A stretch of 45,707 bases of DNA from Candidatus Doudnabacteria bacterium (lineage in GTDB: Bacteria > Patescibacteriota > Doudnabacteria > UBA920 > O2-02-FULL-48-8): assembly GCA_023246005.1 (NCBI GenBank), contig JAHFJG010000010.1:1-45707 (forward strand). The letters are read 5' to 3'. Made by a program: the position numbers and the translations under genes. Positions 17,154-25,234 of the stretch are shown piece by piece; positions within the stretch are counted from its first letter, which is position 1, and every line of letters starts with the position of its first letter. Below the pieces are notes generated by a model, which was given only the letters and a program-made list of their open reading frames with translations, had not been told where the DNA came from and made no database searches.

Positions 17154-18005
17154 ATGGATCTGTCGGTTATAATTGTCAATTACAATACAAAAAGTCTGCT
17201 CCAGAAATGCTTGGAGTCAGTTTTTGCATCTCAAACAAATTATCAATTTGAGGTTTTAGTTTCGGATAACGCTTCTACCGACGGCAGTGTTGAAATGCTT
17301 AAACAAAACTTCCCTAAAGCCAAATTAATTGAAAATACGGCAAACCTCGGCTTTTCAAAAGGCAACAATGTTGCTATCAAACAAGCTTTGGGAAAGTATA
17401 TTTTGTTGCTGAATTCAGACACAGAAGTTCGAATCGATACTTTTGATTTGTCTATTAAATACTTAGATGAACACCAGGAAGCGGGTATTATGGGATGCAA
17501 AGTTTTAATGCCGGATGGAAGTTTAGATAAAGCTTGTCGGCGCCGGTTTCCTAATCTTTGGAATTCATTTTTGCGACTGTTTGGGCTAAAAAAATTTAGC
17601 GACTATAACATCAATACGCCAATTGACCAGGAAACCGAAGTTGATGCAGTCATGGGCGCGTATTTAATGATTAGAAAATCAGTCGTTGAAAAAATCGGAT
17701 TGCTGGATGAAGAATATTTTATGTATGGCGAGGACATTGATTGGTGCTGGCGTGTGAAAGAAGCGGGCTTTAAGGTTATGTATTATCCGGCTGCTCAAAT
17801 TACGCATTATAAATATGGTTCAGCCCAGACAGCGCCGTTTAAAACAATCAGGCTTGCGCATGAAGCCATGAAAATTTTTTATCGCAAGCATTACGCCCAA
17901 AGATACAATTGGCTGTTTAATCAATTCGTTTATTTGGGAATCAATCTGCGCATGTATCTGGTTTTGATTTTAAATATGTTTAGGAAAAAGAAAACAGTCC
18001 ACTAA
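17154..18005 (+). CDS. Family 2 glycosyltransferase (WbbL/rhamnosyltransferase type)
   Basis: 283-residue GT-A enzyme. The N-terminal strand is MDLSVIIVNYNTKSLLQKCL; LLNSDTEV carries the metal-binding acidic residues; EEYFMYGEDIDWCWRVKEAG is the family signature. The C-terminal NLRMYLVLILNMFRKKK looks membrane-associated. It is a paralogue of the enzyme at 15849-16796 and completes the same glycan cluster, though it is separated by a minus-strand gene and has its own promoter. The sugar is not determinable. Confidence 0.88.
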   Translation: MDLSVIIVNYNTKSLLQKCLESVFASQTNYQFEVLVSDNASTDGSVEMLKQNFPKAKLIENTANLGFSKGNNVAIKQALGKYILLLNSDTEVRIDTFDLSIKYLDEHQEAGIMGCKVLMPDGSLDKACRRRFPNLWNSFLRLFGLKKFSDYNINTPIDQETEVDAVMGAYLMIRKSVVEKIGLLDEEYFMYGEDIDWCWRVKEAGFKVMYYPAAQITHYKYGSAQTAPFKTIRLAHEAMKIFYRKHYAQRYNWLFNQFVYLGINLRMYLVLILNMFRKKKTVH

Positions 18006-18042
18006 CTGGCAGAGCTGAATTTACAAGAATAAATATTTTTGT

Positions 18043-18051
18043 TAATATTAT
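18043..18051 (+). promoter_or_regulatory. -10 box (TAATAT / TATTAT) upstream of S41 protease
   Basis: Overlapping TAATAT (18043-18048) and TATTAT (18046-18051) lie 7 and 4 nt before ATG 18056. A leaderless start is likely. Confidence 0.5.
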
Positions 18052-18055
18052 TCCC

Positions 18056-19309
18056 ATGGACGATCAACCTTCTGAAACAAATTTGAGCTCCAAACAAATT
18101 AAGGTTTATGCCTTAGTGGCTGTGATGATAATTGCGGCATTTGGGTTTGGCTTTGCCGCAGGGCAAGGCAAGATTAAAATTAAATCCGGAAAAATTGAGA
18201 TTACCAAAGGGCAGCAGCCGCCTGCGACTAGCGCTGATTATTCGCTGCTTTGGAACGCTTTAGATCTTTTGAATGCCAAATACGTTGACCGGCCGCTTGA
18301 TCAGCAAAAATTGATGTATGGCGCGGTTGCTGGCTTAGTGTCGGCAGCTGGCGATCCTTACACTGTATTTTTTAATCCAACTGACGCCAAAGCGTTTACC
18401 GAACAGCTGCAGGGCTCGTTTGATGGCATTGGCGCCGAGCTTGGCATGAAAAGTGAACAACTGGTCATAATCGCGCCCTTGGAAGGCACGCCGGCGTCCC
18501 GCGCAGGACTGCTGGCTGGAGACGAAATTTTGGAGATTAATGGTGAAACTACGAGCGGAATGTCTGTGGATGTGGCAGTTTCAAAAATTCGAGGAAAAGC
18601 AGGGACTAGCGTCAAGCTGACAATTTTGCATAAAAGTAAAATGCAACCACAAGATATTACCATCACGCGGGCTAAGATTGTCATCAAGAGCGTTAAGCTT
18701 GATTCAAAAATTGTGGGCAACCCCAACGTTTCGGTCGGGGCAAGAAAAATTGCAGTGATCAAAATTAATCAATTCGGCAATGATACGAAAGGATTGCTTG
18801 ATTCAGCAATTGGCGCTGTTGTTTCCGGAAATTATGCCGGTTTGATTTTGGATTTGCGCAACAATCCTGGTGGTTACCTTGAAACAGCTGTGAGTACGAT
18901 TTCGAATTGGATTGACAGCGACAAAATCGCAGTCAAAGAGATTAGTTATGGAAATTCGGAAAAAGATTATACCACTGCCGGCGTGCCGAGATTAAAAGAG
19001 ATGAAAACTATCATTTTGGTTAATGAAGGCTCAGCTTCAGCTTCGGAAATTGTGGCTGGAGCACTGCAGGATTATCATGCTGCGACATTGGTCGGCGTGA
19101 AAACTTTCGGTAAGGGGTCAGTCCAGGAATTGCAAGATCTGACCGGTAATTCAGAAATCAAGATTACGGTGGCAAAATGGTATACGCCGAAAGGCCGCGG
19201 GATTAACAAAACCGGGCTTGAACCGGATATCAAAGTTGATTTAACTGCTGACGATATAGCCGCTGATAAAGACCCGCAAATGAATAAAGCGCTGGAATTG
19301 TTGAAGTAG
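18056..19309 (+). CDS. S41 family C-terminal processing peptidase (CtpA/Prc-like)
   Basis: 417 residues. An N-terminal transmembrane helix (about 17-36) anchors the enzyme outside the membrane. A PDZ domain (about 110-200, with the GDEILEINGE strand) precedes the protease core. The Ser-Lys dyad is present: Ser328 in the SASASE motif and Lys353 in TFGKGSVQ, with the usual 25-residue spacing, plus Gln357. The family trims the C-termini of exported or wall proteins. It is a single gene between the glycan cluster and alaS and is followed by a terminator hairpin. Confidence 0.93.
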   Translation: MDDQPSETNLSSKQIKVYALVAVMIIAAFGFGFAAGQGKIKIKSGKIEITKGQQPPATSADYSLLWNALDLLNAKYVDRPLDQQKLMYGAVAGLVSAAGDPYTVFFNPTDAKAFTEQLQGSFDGIGAELGMKSEQLVIIAPLEGTPASRAGLLAGDEILEINGETTSGMSVDVAVSKIRGKAGTSVKLTILHKSKMQPQDITITRAKIVIKSVKLDSKIVGNPNVSVGARKIAVIKINQFGNDTKGLLDSAIGAVVSGNYAGLILDLRNNPGGYLETAVSTISNWIDSDKIAVKEISYGNSEKDYTTAGVPRLKEMKTIILVNEGSASASEIVAGALQDYHAATLVGVKTFGKGSVQELQDLTGNSEIKITVAKWYTPKGRGINKTGLEPDIKVDLTADDIAADKDPQMNKALELLK

Positions 19310-19335
19310 GGTATAGAGTTTAGGGTTTAGAAAGG

Positions 19336-19357
19336 CCGAGGCTTTCGCCTCGGTTTT
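19336..19357 (+). terminator. Terminator of the S41 protease gene
   Basis: CCGAGGC (19336-19342) pairs with GCCTCGG (19347-19353) across a 4-nt loop and is followed by TTTT. The alaS -10 box begins only 9 nt later. Confidence 0.8.
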
Positions 19358-19361
19358 ATGT

Positions 19362-19367
19362 TATAAT
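19362..19367 (+). promoter_or_regulatory. -10 box TATAAT for alaS
   Basis: Perfect TATAAT 8 nt before ATG 19376, leaderless arrangement. Confidence 0.65.
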
Positions 19368-19375
19368 TTAAGCAT

Positions 19376-21106
19376 ATGAATTCAAACGAATTACGCCAGA
19401 AATTTTTGAAATTTTTTGCAGAAAAAGGACATAAGGTTGCGCCTTCAGCTTCGTTAGTTCCGGCCAATGATCCGACAGTTTTGTTTACCACGGCCGGCAT
19501 GCATCCGCTGGTGCCTTTTTTGTTAGGCCAGGAACATCCTGCTGGCAAGCGTTTGGTTAATTTTCAAAAATGCTTGCGCACAGATGACATTGATGAAGTT
19601 GGCGACAATGTTCATAATACTTTTTTTGAGATGCTCGGCAACTGGTCTCTGGGAGACTATTGGAAGAAAGAGTCAATCGAGTGGTCATATGAATTTTTGA
19701 CTGACAAAAAATATTTAGGTTTGGGAAAAGAAAAATTAGCGGCGAGTGTTTTTGCAGGCGATAAAGACGCGCCGCCAGATGATGAGTCAGCTCAAATTTG
19801 GAAATCATTGGGATTAAGCGATGATCGAATTGCGTATCTTGGAAGGAAAGACAATTGGTGGGGGCCGCCCGGCCAAACAGGGCCTTGTGGCCCTGACACG
19901 GAAATGTTTTATTGGACGGGCAAAGATCCGGCGCCTAAAAAATTTGTTGCTCAAGATTCCCGGTGGGTCGAGATCTGGAACAATGTCTTTATGCAATACA
20001 ACAAGACTATTGACGGCAAATTCGAATCGCTCAAGCAGAGAAACGTTGATACCGGCATGGGCCTGGAACGCGCGACAATGGTTTTGGAAAGCAAAGAAAA
20101 TATTTATGAAACCGAGCTGTTTTTGCCAATCATCCAAAAGATAAAAAATTTGTCTGAGAAACAGGACCAAAAAGCGGAAAGGATAATTGCGGATCACATG
20201 CGTGCGTCAGTTTTTTTGCTGGCTGACGGCGTGATTCCGTCGAACAAAGATCGTGGTTATGTATTGCGCCGCTTGATTCGCCGCAGCATCACTTATGGAC
20301 AAAAACTTGGAATCGAACATGACTTCACTGGAGAGATTGCAGCTGTAATAACTGGCGAATACGGCGAAATTTATCCAGAACTAAAAAATGCCAAGATTGA
20401 GGAAGAATTGAAAAAAGAAGAATTAAAATTTCGAGAGACGCTCGGGAAGGGGATGAAGCTGTTGGAGAAGAAAGAATCAATCACCGGAGCTGAGGCATTT
20501 GATTTATTTCAGACATATGGTTTTCCGCTCGAACTCACCAAAGAATTTGCAACAGTTTCCAATCCAACCGAATTTGAGCAAGAATTCAAAAAACACCAGC
20601 AGCTTTCTCGTACTGCCTCTGCCGGCCAGTTCAAAGGCGGCTTGGCCAGCCATTCGGATAAAATTGTCAGACTGCACACTGCTACACATCTTTTGAATGC
20701 GGCGCTGCGGAAAGTTTTAGGAGACAGCGTCTGGCAAAAAGGCAGCAATATCACAGAAGAGCGGACGAGATTTGATTTTACTCATGAGAAAAAAATGACA
20801 GACGACGAGAAAAAGCAAGTTGAAGATTTGGTTAATGGCTGGATTGCAGCTGATTTGTCAGTCAAAAAAGATCTGCTGCCGCTTGAACAGGCCCAGAAGC
20901 TTGGGGCAATTGGCGTATTTGACGAGAAGTACCTAGACATAGTTTCGGTGTATACTATATATGATGGGAAGTCCGAAGAAGTCATTTCCCGAGAATTCTG
21001 CGGCGGCCCGCACATTGAACACACTCGTGTGATTGGAAATTTTAAGATTAAGAAAGAAGAAGCCGTTTCAGCCGGAGTGCGGAGAATTAAAGGAATAATT
21101 AACTAG
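19376..21106 (+). CDS. alaS: Alanine-tRNA ligase, compact form
   Basis: Charges tRNA-Ala and, through its editing site, clears Ser/Gly mischarging. At 576 residues it is about 300 shorter than the usual 870-880. The class II catalytic core is complete (TTAGMHPLVPF, RTDDIDEVG, GMGLERA). The editing zinc site is present: HTATH at 434-438 and CGGPH at 542-546. The stretch that normally carries the beta-barrel between the helical domain and the editing site is shortened: only about 40 residues separate the YGFPLELTKE motif from HTATH. The C-terminal oligomerisation and tRNA-elbow domain (C-Ala) is absent. The reading frame is intact, so this is a natural short form rather than a broken gene. It is probably co-transcribed with pgi, 8 nt downstream. 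Confidence 0.94.
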   Translation: MNSNELRQKFLKFFAEKGHKVAPSASLVPANDPTVLFTTAGMHPLVPFLLGQEHPAGKRLVNFQKCLRTDDIDEVGDNVHNTFFEMLGNWSLGDYWKKESIEWSYEFLTDKKYLGLGKEKLAASVFAGDKDAPPDDESAQIWKSLGLSDDRIAYLGRKDNWWGPPGQTGPCGPDTEMFYWTGKDPAPKKFVAQDSRWVEIWNNVFMQYNKTIDGKFESLKQRNVDTGMGLERATMVLESKENIYETELFLPIIQKIKNLSEKQDQKAERIIADHMRASVFLLADGVIPSNKDRGYVLRRLIRRSITYGQKLGIEHDFTGEIAAVITGEYGEIYPELKNAKIEEELKKEELKFRETLGKGMKLLEKKESITGAEAFDLFQTYGFPLELTKEFATVSNPTEFEQEFKKHQQLSRTASAGQFKGGLASHSDKIVRLHTATHLLNAALRKVLGDSVWQKGSNITEERTRFDFTHEKKMTDDEKKQVEDLVNGWIAADLSVKKDLLPLEQAQKLGAIGVFDEKYLDIVSVYTIYDGKSEEVISREFCGGPHIEHTRVIGNFKIKKEEAVSAGVRRIKGIIN

Positions 21107-21114
21107 GTTATAGT

Positions 21115-21927
21115 ATGATCAACTTAGAAACAATCTCTGGACTGCCTTTGGAACTTGATGAAAAAACTTTCAAGCTAAAGTTTAATCCGCCCTTAGCTGA
21201 AATAATTCCTGATATCCGCAAGTTTTCCGATATGATACCTGTTTTGATTGACAGGTCCGCGGAACCAAAATCGAAGGTTGAAGAAATGTACTACATGTAC
21301 CGGGATATTCATTTGCCTGCTGATGAGGCTGTAATTCGCAAAAATAATATCCGTTATGACATTACAGTTATCCCTCCGGTCATGATTGGAAAGGAATTTA
21401 ACAAAACTGTCGGACACTATCATCCCATTATTCCTGGCTCCCAAAAAATGTCTTATCCAGAAATATATGAAGTACTCGAAGGTCAGGCTTTGTTTTTAAT
21501 CCAGAAAATGGATCAAGATTTTAAACAATTAATTTCGTTTTATGGAATTGTAGCGTCAGTTGGCGATAAAGTGATTTATCCTCCAAACTACGGACATATA
21601 ATCGTCAATATAGGAAAAGGAGTGCTGGTAACCGGCAACTGGACTTCATACGGATTTAAATCTTTATATGAACCAATCAAAGATCGCCACGGTATGGCTT
21701 ACTATGTTTTAACTGATGATATTAAACCGTTTGTTATGGTCAAAAATGAGCATTATGCAGATCATCCGCCAGTGCGCATGCTTACAGTGGCTGATAAGAT
21801 TCGCACAGAGTTCGGTTTTGAATCCACGAAACCTATGTATACAAGTGGGATTAATAATCCAAAATTGTTAGAGTTCCTGAACAACCCGACCAAGTATGCA
21901 ATTGAGCTTTCCACGATTACTTCATAA
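21115..21927 (+). CDS. pgi: Cupin-type glucose-6-phosphate isomerase
   Basis: 270 residues. The cupin metal site characteristic of archaeal-type PGI is visible: GHYHP with His101 and His103, Glu116 in the YPEIYEVLEG motif, and His161 in YPPNYGHIIVN. The enzyme interconverts glucose-6-phosphate and fructose-6-phosphate in central carbon metabolism using a bound Fe or similar metal. It is unrelated to the common bacterial PGI. It is longer than the archaeal enzymes (about 190), with an N-terminal extension of about 70 residues. It starts 8 nt after alaS, so is probably in the same operon. Confidence 0.85.
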   Translation: MINLETISGLPLELDEKTFKLKFNPPLAEIIPDIRKFSDMIPVLIDRSAEPKSKVEEMYYMYRDIHLPADEAVIRKNNIRYDITVIPPVMIGKEFNKTVGHYHPIIPGSQKMSYPEIYEVLEGQALFLIQKMDQDFKQLISFYGIVASVGDKVIYPPNYGHIIVNIGKGVLVTGNWTSYGFKSLYEPIKDRHGMAYYVLTDDIKPFVMVKNEHYADHPPVRMLTVADKIRTEFGFESTKPMYTSGINNPKLLEFLNNPTKYAIELSTITS

Positions 21928-21945
21928 TGCTAGAATTACTTCATT

Positions 21946-23544
21946 ATGCCTCCAAAAATCATTAAATTAGCCAAAAAAGATGACATCGCAGCTGCAATTA
22001 AGCAGATCAAAGGCCTTCACGACCGCGAGGTGATTTTTGAATTAGAAAAAGGTTCGGTAGTGCTTGCGACTTCTGACAATCTTAAGCTTCTAAGAAGAGT
22101 CGGCGAGGCATTAGGGAAAAGTATAAAAGTTAAGACAGATGATGATGTCGGCCGGATTCTGGCAAAAAAAGCTGGTGTCTTGTTCGGCGAGGCAGAACAG
22201 CCAGGAAAATTACAAAGGCCATCTTTGATGCGTGTTGCTAGAAGCGATGTTAAGCCGAGGTTTTCTGATATTTTAGGAGCAAAAAGGGGATTGACCAAAG
22301 TGACAGAAGGGATTAAGAAAGTTTTACCTTTGTCGAATATTGAACCAGCGGTTAAATCATCAGTCAGTTTTTCTGCTAAAAGAGATTCAAGTTTCAAAAA
22401 ATCACGATATTTTTTTTCTAATATATTTATCATTCTTTTTGTAGTTTTGGTGCTAGGAGTAGTCGGTATGGCAATTTTTCTGCCGTCAGTTACGATTACG
22501 ATCACTGCCCGATCAGAGCAATTAAGCAGAGATTTGGAGATTACAGTTGATAAAAGTTTTTCAAATGTAGATTCAAACAAATTGCAAGTGCCAGGCATCC
22601 CCGTCACTCGCGAAGTTTCTGAAACTAAAAATTTTCCCGCTACCGGGATTAACTTGAATGGCACAAAAGCTGCCGGTAGGGTGACAATTTATAATTTTAC
22701 CAGTAATATTCTAACACTCAAGGCCGCGACCACCACCTTGAATGCCAATGGCAAGAAATATTTTTTTACTAAGGATGTGACTGGAATTAAACCAAACGGC
22801 CTTGCCAATCCTGACATTCAAGTTATCGCAGAACAGCCAGGGGAGAGTTATAATCTCGCCGCAAATACGAAGTTTCAAATCATCAATTCAGCTCTTGGCA
22901 GCGCCAATGTTTATGGTCTTAATTCGTCTGGTATAGGCGGTGGAAAAGCCACCAGTACTACGGTGTTATCTCAAGAGGATTTGGATAAGGCCGTTGATAG
23001 TTTAACTAATGCTATCGTGGTCCAGGCTGCGTCAGATTTAAGCCAACAAAATGGGGCCAAGGTCGAACTTGTATCTTCCGGCATCAGTAAGGAAATTTTA
23101 GCTAAAACCGCGAACAAAAATGTTGGAGACGTCACTAATAGTTTTGATATGACCATGATTGCCAAAGTTACGGGTTTGGCGTTTAAGGACAGCGATGCTA
23201 CCGGAGTGGTGTTGGCAAAAATCAATGAAGTCTTATCAAGCGATAAATATTTGGAAAGTGATGCCAAGTCTCAATACCGGGCCCAGTTTAAATCAATAGA
23301 TATTCCTAATGGCCACGGAGTTTTGGCCATGCACTTTGAAACTATTGTTGCTTACAAAGTTGATGCAAGCAACTTAACGAAAATTCTCGCCGGGAAGAAC
23401 GAAACCGAGATCAAGGAAATATTATTGAGCAAACCAGAGATTGACAAGGTCCAAGTAAAGTTCTGGCCTGATTGGTTTATTCACAAAGCTCCGCGCTTCA
23501 ACGGCAAGATTTATATCAATACTGTGCTATTGCAAAGTAATTAA
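21946..23544 (+). CDS. Membrane-anchored baseplate-J-like protein
   Basis: 532 residues. A cytoplasmic N-terminal part of about 155 residues (KLAKKDDIAAAIKQIKGL onward) looks like the nucleotide/sugar-binding fold often found in these CPR proteins. One strong transmembrane helix follows (about 160-183). A large extracytoplasmic part contains repeated beta-rich segments with the GTKAAGRVTIYNFTS motif seen in baseplate J/gp47-like proteins of Patescibacteria. The function is not known; attachment or surface-structure roles are proposed for relatives, but I see no phage-tail genes nearby. It starts 18 nt after pgi. Confidence 0.6.
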   Translation: MPPKIIKLAKKDDIAAAIKQIKGLHDREVIFELEKGSVVLATSDNLKLLRRVGEALGKSIKVKTDDDVGRILAKKAGVLFGEAEQPGKLQRPSLMRVARSDVKPRFSDILGAKRGLTKVTEGIKKVLPLSNIEPAVKSSVSFSAKRDSSFKKSRYFFSNIFIILFVVLVLGVVGMAIFLPSVTITITARSEQLSRDLEITVDKSFSNVDSNKLQVPGIPVTREVSETKNFPATGINLNGTKAAGRVTIYNFTSNILTLKAATTTLNANGKKYFFTKDVTGIKPNGLANPDIQVIAEQPGESYNLAANTKFQIINSALGSANVYGLNSSGIGGGKATSTTVLSQEDLDKAVDSLTNAIVVQAASDLSQQNGAKVELVSSGISKEILAKTANKNVGDVTNSFDMTMIAKVTGLAFKDSDATGVVLAKINEVLSSDKYLESDAKSQYRAQFKSIDIPNGHGVLAMHFETIVAYKVDASNLTKILAGKNETEIKEILLSKPEIDKVQVKFWPDWFIHKAPRFNGKIYINTVLLQSN

Positions 23545-23626
23545 TAAGAAGAAAAGACGAAAGGCCAACAGCGTAAGAGCAGCAATGGATTTATGTAGAA
23601 AATGGCTTAGATTAGCCAAAAAATTG

Positions 23627-23647
23627 ATCCTGAAACAAGTTCAGGAT
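23627..23647 (+). repeat. Short palindromic repeat (REP-like)
   Basis: ATCCTGAA and TTCAGGAT flank the loop ACAAG. The same style of element recurs at 42407-42427 and 42439-42458. It may double as a terminator of the preceding gene. Confidence 0.6.
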
Positions 23648-23666
23648 GACAATCAGCCATAATCGT

Positions 23667-23695
23667 TTGACAGCGATCGTTTATTTTGTTACTAT
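23667..23695 (+). promoter_or_regulatory. Promoter of the ribosomal (alpha) operon
   Basis: TTGACA (23667-23672) and TACTAT (23690-23695) are separated by exactly 17 nt. The start would be near 23702, giving a leader of about 55 nt before infA. This is one of the strongest sigma-70-type promoters in the window. Confidence 0.8.
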
Positions 23696-23756
23696 TGCTA
23701 AGCAATTCGCTTAACATCTACACATATTCCTACTGTTACTCAAGACTTCGGGTCGA

Positions 23757-23977
23757 ATGCCCCACAAAAAAATACCATTGAATTAGAGGGTAAAGTCGTA
23801 GAATCTCTACCCAATGCTGTTTTTCGTGTGCAGATTGAGTCCGGCCAGATTATTTTGGCTCATATTGCTGGCAAATTACGGGTAAATAAAATTCGAGTTC
23901 TGCCAGGTGATCGAGTCATTGTCGAAGTGACGCCTTATGATCTAACTCGAGGACGAGTAATTAGACGTCTTCGATGA
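23757..23977 (+). CDS. infA: Translation initiation factor IF-1, apparent -1 frameshift at A7 near the start
   Basis: The 68 residues from AAT 23771 to TGA 23977 are a clear IF-1 ([37 protein letters not shown]), an OB-fold factor that binds the 30S A site. That frame has no ATG, GTG or TTG upstream before a TAA near 23701. An ATG at 23757 begins MPHKK in the next frame and reaches a run of seven A (23766-23772). Slipping back one base there, or one extra A, gives MPHKK joined to NTIELEG, a 73-residue protein, the normal IF-1 length. Options are a homopolymer sequencing error, polymerase or ribosome slippage, or a rare ATT start at about 23729. The leader belongs to the promoter at 23667. Confidence 0.8.
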
Positions 23978-23983
23978 TAAGAG

Positions 23984-24094
23984 ATGAATCCCGTTAGAAA
24001 TTTTACATAGTTTATTTTAACGCAAGATTATATTTAACGAGACAGTTATAATTAATAGAGTAATTCACTAATCATTATTTCTAAACGGGATGAA
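23984..24094 (+). mobile_element. MITE-like element copy 1, between infA and rpmJ
   Basis: CCCGTTAGAAA (23990-24000) and TTTCTAAACGGG (24078-24089) are inverted ends of an A+T-rich element of about 100 bp. ATGAA flanks both sides (23984-23988 and 24090-24094), and the right copy is the rpmJ start codon. The reverse complement matches the copy at 38615-38723 over both ends (about 15/16 and 23/25 positions). It has no coding capacity. The left ATGAA opens an 8-codon reading frame (MNPVRNFT). Confidence 0.75.
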
Positions 24095-24203
24095 AGTACG
24101 AGCATCAGTTAAACCCATGTGCAAGAAATGCAAGATCGTCCGTAGACGCGGCGTGGTTTTTGTTATTTGCGAAAATCCTAAACATAAGCAGAGACAAGGT
24201 TAA
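24090..24203 (+). CDS. rpmJ: 50S ribosomal protein L36
   Basis: 37-residue L36. It begins [15 protein letters not shown] and keeps the zinc ligands (CxxC at 11-14, then Cys27 and His32 in the CENPKHK segment). It follows infA as in most bacterial alpha operons. The start codon is the last part of the inserted repeat element: A24090 directly follows the element's inverted end. There is no Shine-Dalgarno. It is followed by rpsM after 3 nt. Confidence 0.95.
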   Translation: MKVRASVKPMCKKCKIVRRRGVVFVICENPKHKQRQG

Positions 24204-24206
24204 TTT

Positions 24207-24602
24207 ATGGCACTAGTACGTATTGCTGGAGTAACCCTCCCCCAACAAAAAAGAATCGAAGCAGCTCTGCCTTATATTTTCGGCGTGGGTTGGCCAGGTT
24301 CACAGAGAATTCTGGCGGCAACCAAGATTGATCCAAACAAACGAACATCAGAATTAACTGAAGCTGAAGTGGCCAAGATTCGTGAATTTATAGAAAAAAA
24401 TTATATGGTAGAAGGAGCCTTGCGCCAGCAGATCACCAGCAATATTAAATTAAAGAAAGAAATTGGTTCCTACCAAGGCATCAGGCACATTCGCGGCTTG
24501 CCAGTGCACGGCCAGCGAACCAAGACTAATTCCAGAACCAGACGCGGCAATGTCAGAAAGACCGCAGGCTCCGGACGCAAATCATCGGCAGAAAAGACTT
24601 AA
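24207..24602 (+). CDS. rpsM: 30S ribosomal protein S13
   Basis: 131 residues. The opening [21 protein letters not shown] and the C-terminal [19 protein letters not shown] are diagnostic. S13 sits in the head of the small subunit and contacts the P-site tRNA and L5. It is slightly longer than the 118-residue E. coli protein because of a basic C-terminal tail. It is part of the infA-rpmJ-rpsM-rpsK order. Confidence 0.97.
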   Translation: MALVRIAGVTLPQQKRIEAALPYIFGVGWPGSQRILAATKIDPNKRTSELTEAEVAKIREFIEKNYMVEGALRQQITSNIKLKKEIGSYQGIRHIRGLPVHGQRTKTNSRTRRGNVRKTAGSGRKSSAEKT

Positions 24603-24639
24603 ATATAATTTCTAATTTTTAATTACTAATTTCTAAATC

Positions 24640-25080
24640 ATGGGTCAGCAAAAGGCAACTACAATTCTTGGAGAAGAAACGAAGGCTACTGCTACTAATG
24701 TCGCATCTCCGAAGCGCAAAAAATCCAAGATTAAAGTTGCGCGCGGCAAAATTTTTGTCCAGTCAACATATAATAATACCATCATCACTGTGACTGATCC
24801 TAATGGCAATGTCATTGGCTGGGGCAGCGCCGGCAGAACCGGATTTAAAGGCAGCAAGAAATCGACCCCTTATGCTGCGCAAAAAACCATGGAAGATACC
24901 ATTAACCGCTTGAAAGACACAGGATTAAACGAAGTTGATGTGTTTGTCAAAGGCATTGGCACTGGCCGCGAATCAGCAGTTAGAGCGCTGCAAGGATCAG
25001 GATTTAATATTTTATCGATTCAAGACCAAACTCCTATTCCACACGGCGGAGTCCGACCAAAGAAGGCTAGGAGAGTATAA
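24640..25080 (+). CDS. rpsK: 30S ribosomal protein S11
   Basis: 146 residues. The core (GKIFVQSTYNNTIITVTD, then GFKGSKKSTPYAAQ and the C-terminal TPIPHGGVRPKKARRV) is typical of S11, which lines the mRNA exit platform. About 30 extra N-terminal residues rich in Lys, Ala and Thr are present compared with E. coli (129). A 145-bp palindromic repeat separates it from rpsD. Confidence 0.97.
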   Translation: MGQQKATTILGEETKATATNVASPKRKKSKIKVARGKIFVQSTYNNTIITVTDPNGNVIGWGSAGRTGFKGSKKSTPYAAQKTMEDTINRLKDTGLNEVDVFVKGIGTGRESAVRALQGSGFNILSIQDQTPIPHGGVRPKKARRV

Positions 25081-25083
25081 TTT

Positions 25084-25228
25084 TATGACAAATCCGAAAT
25101 CCGAATATCTAAATCCGAGACAAATTCAAATATCGAATGTCCAAAATTCTAAACGTTTTGATATTTGTGCTTTGAATTTAGATATTGTTTCGAATTTAGC
25201 GCTTCGTGCTTCGAAATTAAGTCAGGAA
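25084..25228 (+). repeat. Long imperfect palindromic repeat between rpsK and rpsD
   Basis: About 145 bp. The left half (from AAATCCGAGACAAATTCAAA) is an imperfect inverted copy of the right half (ending CTTTGAATTTAGATATTGTT), meeting near AAACGTTTTGATAT. The right end carries the tandem motif GCTTCG TGCTTCG. Similar ATCCGAAAT-rich intergenic palindromes are familiar in CPR genomes. It holds no credible gene; a frame of 98 codons through it is chance. Confidence 0.6.
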
Positions 25229-25234
25229 TAAAAC

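Noticed and set aside
18001-18055. Terminator between the GT2 and S41 genes
   Set aside because: The spacer is A+T-rich, but I found no stable hairpin with a T tract.
22017-22664. 215-codon minus-strand open frame
   Set aside because: Fully antisense to the baseplate-J-like gene, low-complexity Ser/Thr/Leu product, no start signal; a codon-bias shadow.
24935-25231. 98-codon plus-strand frame through the end of rpsK and the palindrome
   Set aside because: It reads out of frame through rpsK and then repeat DNA; no protein-like features.
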